Program-made: the position numbers and the translations under genes
Shown: piece by piece, positions 13,804 to 13,821 of the stretch
How the letters are laid out: each line of letters opens with the position of its first letter
Numbering within the stretch: the stretch's first letter is position 1
Source of the DNA: Emticicia sp031378715
GTDB lineage: Bacteria; Bacteroidota; Bacteroidia; Cytophagales; Spirosomataceae
DNA: 13,821 nucleotides
Assembly: GCA_031378715.1 (NCBI GenBank)
Contig: JANNEN010000362.1
Span: forward strand, 1 to 13,821
Reading direction: 5' to 3'
The notes under the pieces: generated by a model
The model's input: the letters and a program-made list of their open reading frames with translations, nothing else
What the model was told of the DNA's origin: nothing
Databases searched by the model: none

Positions 13804-13820
13804 CCCCTTTTTTCAAGGGG
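13804..13820. repeat. GC-rich hairpin at the window edge
   Basis: CCCCTT (13804-13809) pairs with AAGGGG (13815-13820), loop TTTTC. A second small palindrome, CCGTGCGACGG, lies just before it. The block adjoins the break in the PIN relic and may be the end of a repeat element that continues outside the window. Confidence 0.35.
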
Positions 13821-13821
13821 A

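Noticed and set aside
13634..13816. 60-codon minus-strand frame starting MKKGATVARR at the right edge
   Set aside because: It crosses the hairpin block and the fbaA terminator; the overlapping frame with PIN C-terminal similarity explains the DNA better.

Overview
The window looks like chromosomal DNA of a Cytophagales-type member of the Bacteroidota (an Emticicia/Runella/Spirosoma-like organism; genus not resolvable from sequence alone). The grounds are -7 elements of the TAnnTTTG type with a TTG/TTTG box about 20 bases upstream, AT-rich leaders with weak Shine-Dalgarno sites, many secreted proteins with signal peptides ending in AQS/SQS, a 3-coathanger-stack-like C-terminus, and a LuxR-type response regulator paired with a TPR histidine kinase.

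Layout. 1-170: start of a leftward secreted glycosidase-like gene (GH20 hexosaminidase-like). 329-3095: a two-component pair, a rightward NarL/FixJ response regulator and a leftward TPR histidine kinase, whose 3' ends overlap by 23 bases. 3096-3344: divergent intergenic region with an 18-bp perfect palindrome and a degenerate second copy. 3345-3914: a single-haem c-type cytochrome. 4067-5436: two adjacent leftward toxin-antitoxin modules, each a small antitoxin followed by a PIN-domain RNase toxin. The second module sits between two roughly 140-bp direct repeats that carry the promoter/leader region and the first 31 codons of the next gene, a LytTR regulator. The left copy is therefore a truncated lytTR relic and the right copy is the intact gene.

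5487-11235: a probable operon or co-directional cluster: a stand-alone LytTR DNA-binding protein, a secreted six-bladed NHL-type propeller fused to a fibre-like tail, a 610-aa secreted protein with a C-terminal 3-coathanger-like region, a small lipoprotein, and a repetitive fibre-like secreted protein. The likely theme is a LytTR-controlled set of cell-surface or extracellular proteins.

11236-13821: housekeeping genes ssb and fbaA with clear rho-independent terminators, separated by non-coding mobile or repeat DNA. This includes two identical 17-bp CCGAAT-type palindromes exactly 50 bp apart, a 111-bp inverted-repeat element, and a 159-bp MITE-like element with 23-bp terminal repeats and a 5-bp target duplication. 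The right edge holds the C-terminal remnant of a third PIN-domain gene.

The most unusual structure is the repeat-flanked toxin-antitoxin cassette at 4626-5579. It looks like an insertion or recombination that rebuilt the 5' end of lytTR while leaving the old 5' end stranded. No CRISPR array, rRNA, tRNA or complete insertion sequence was seen.
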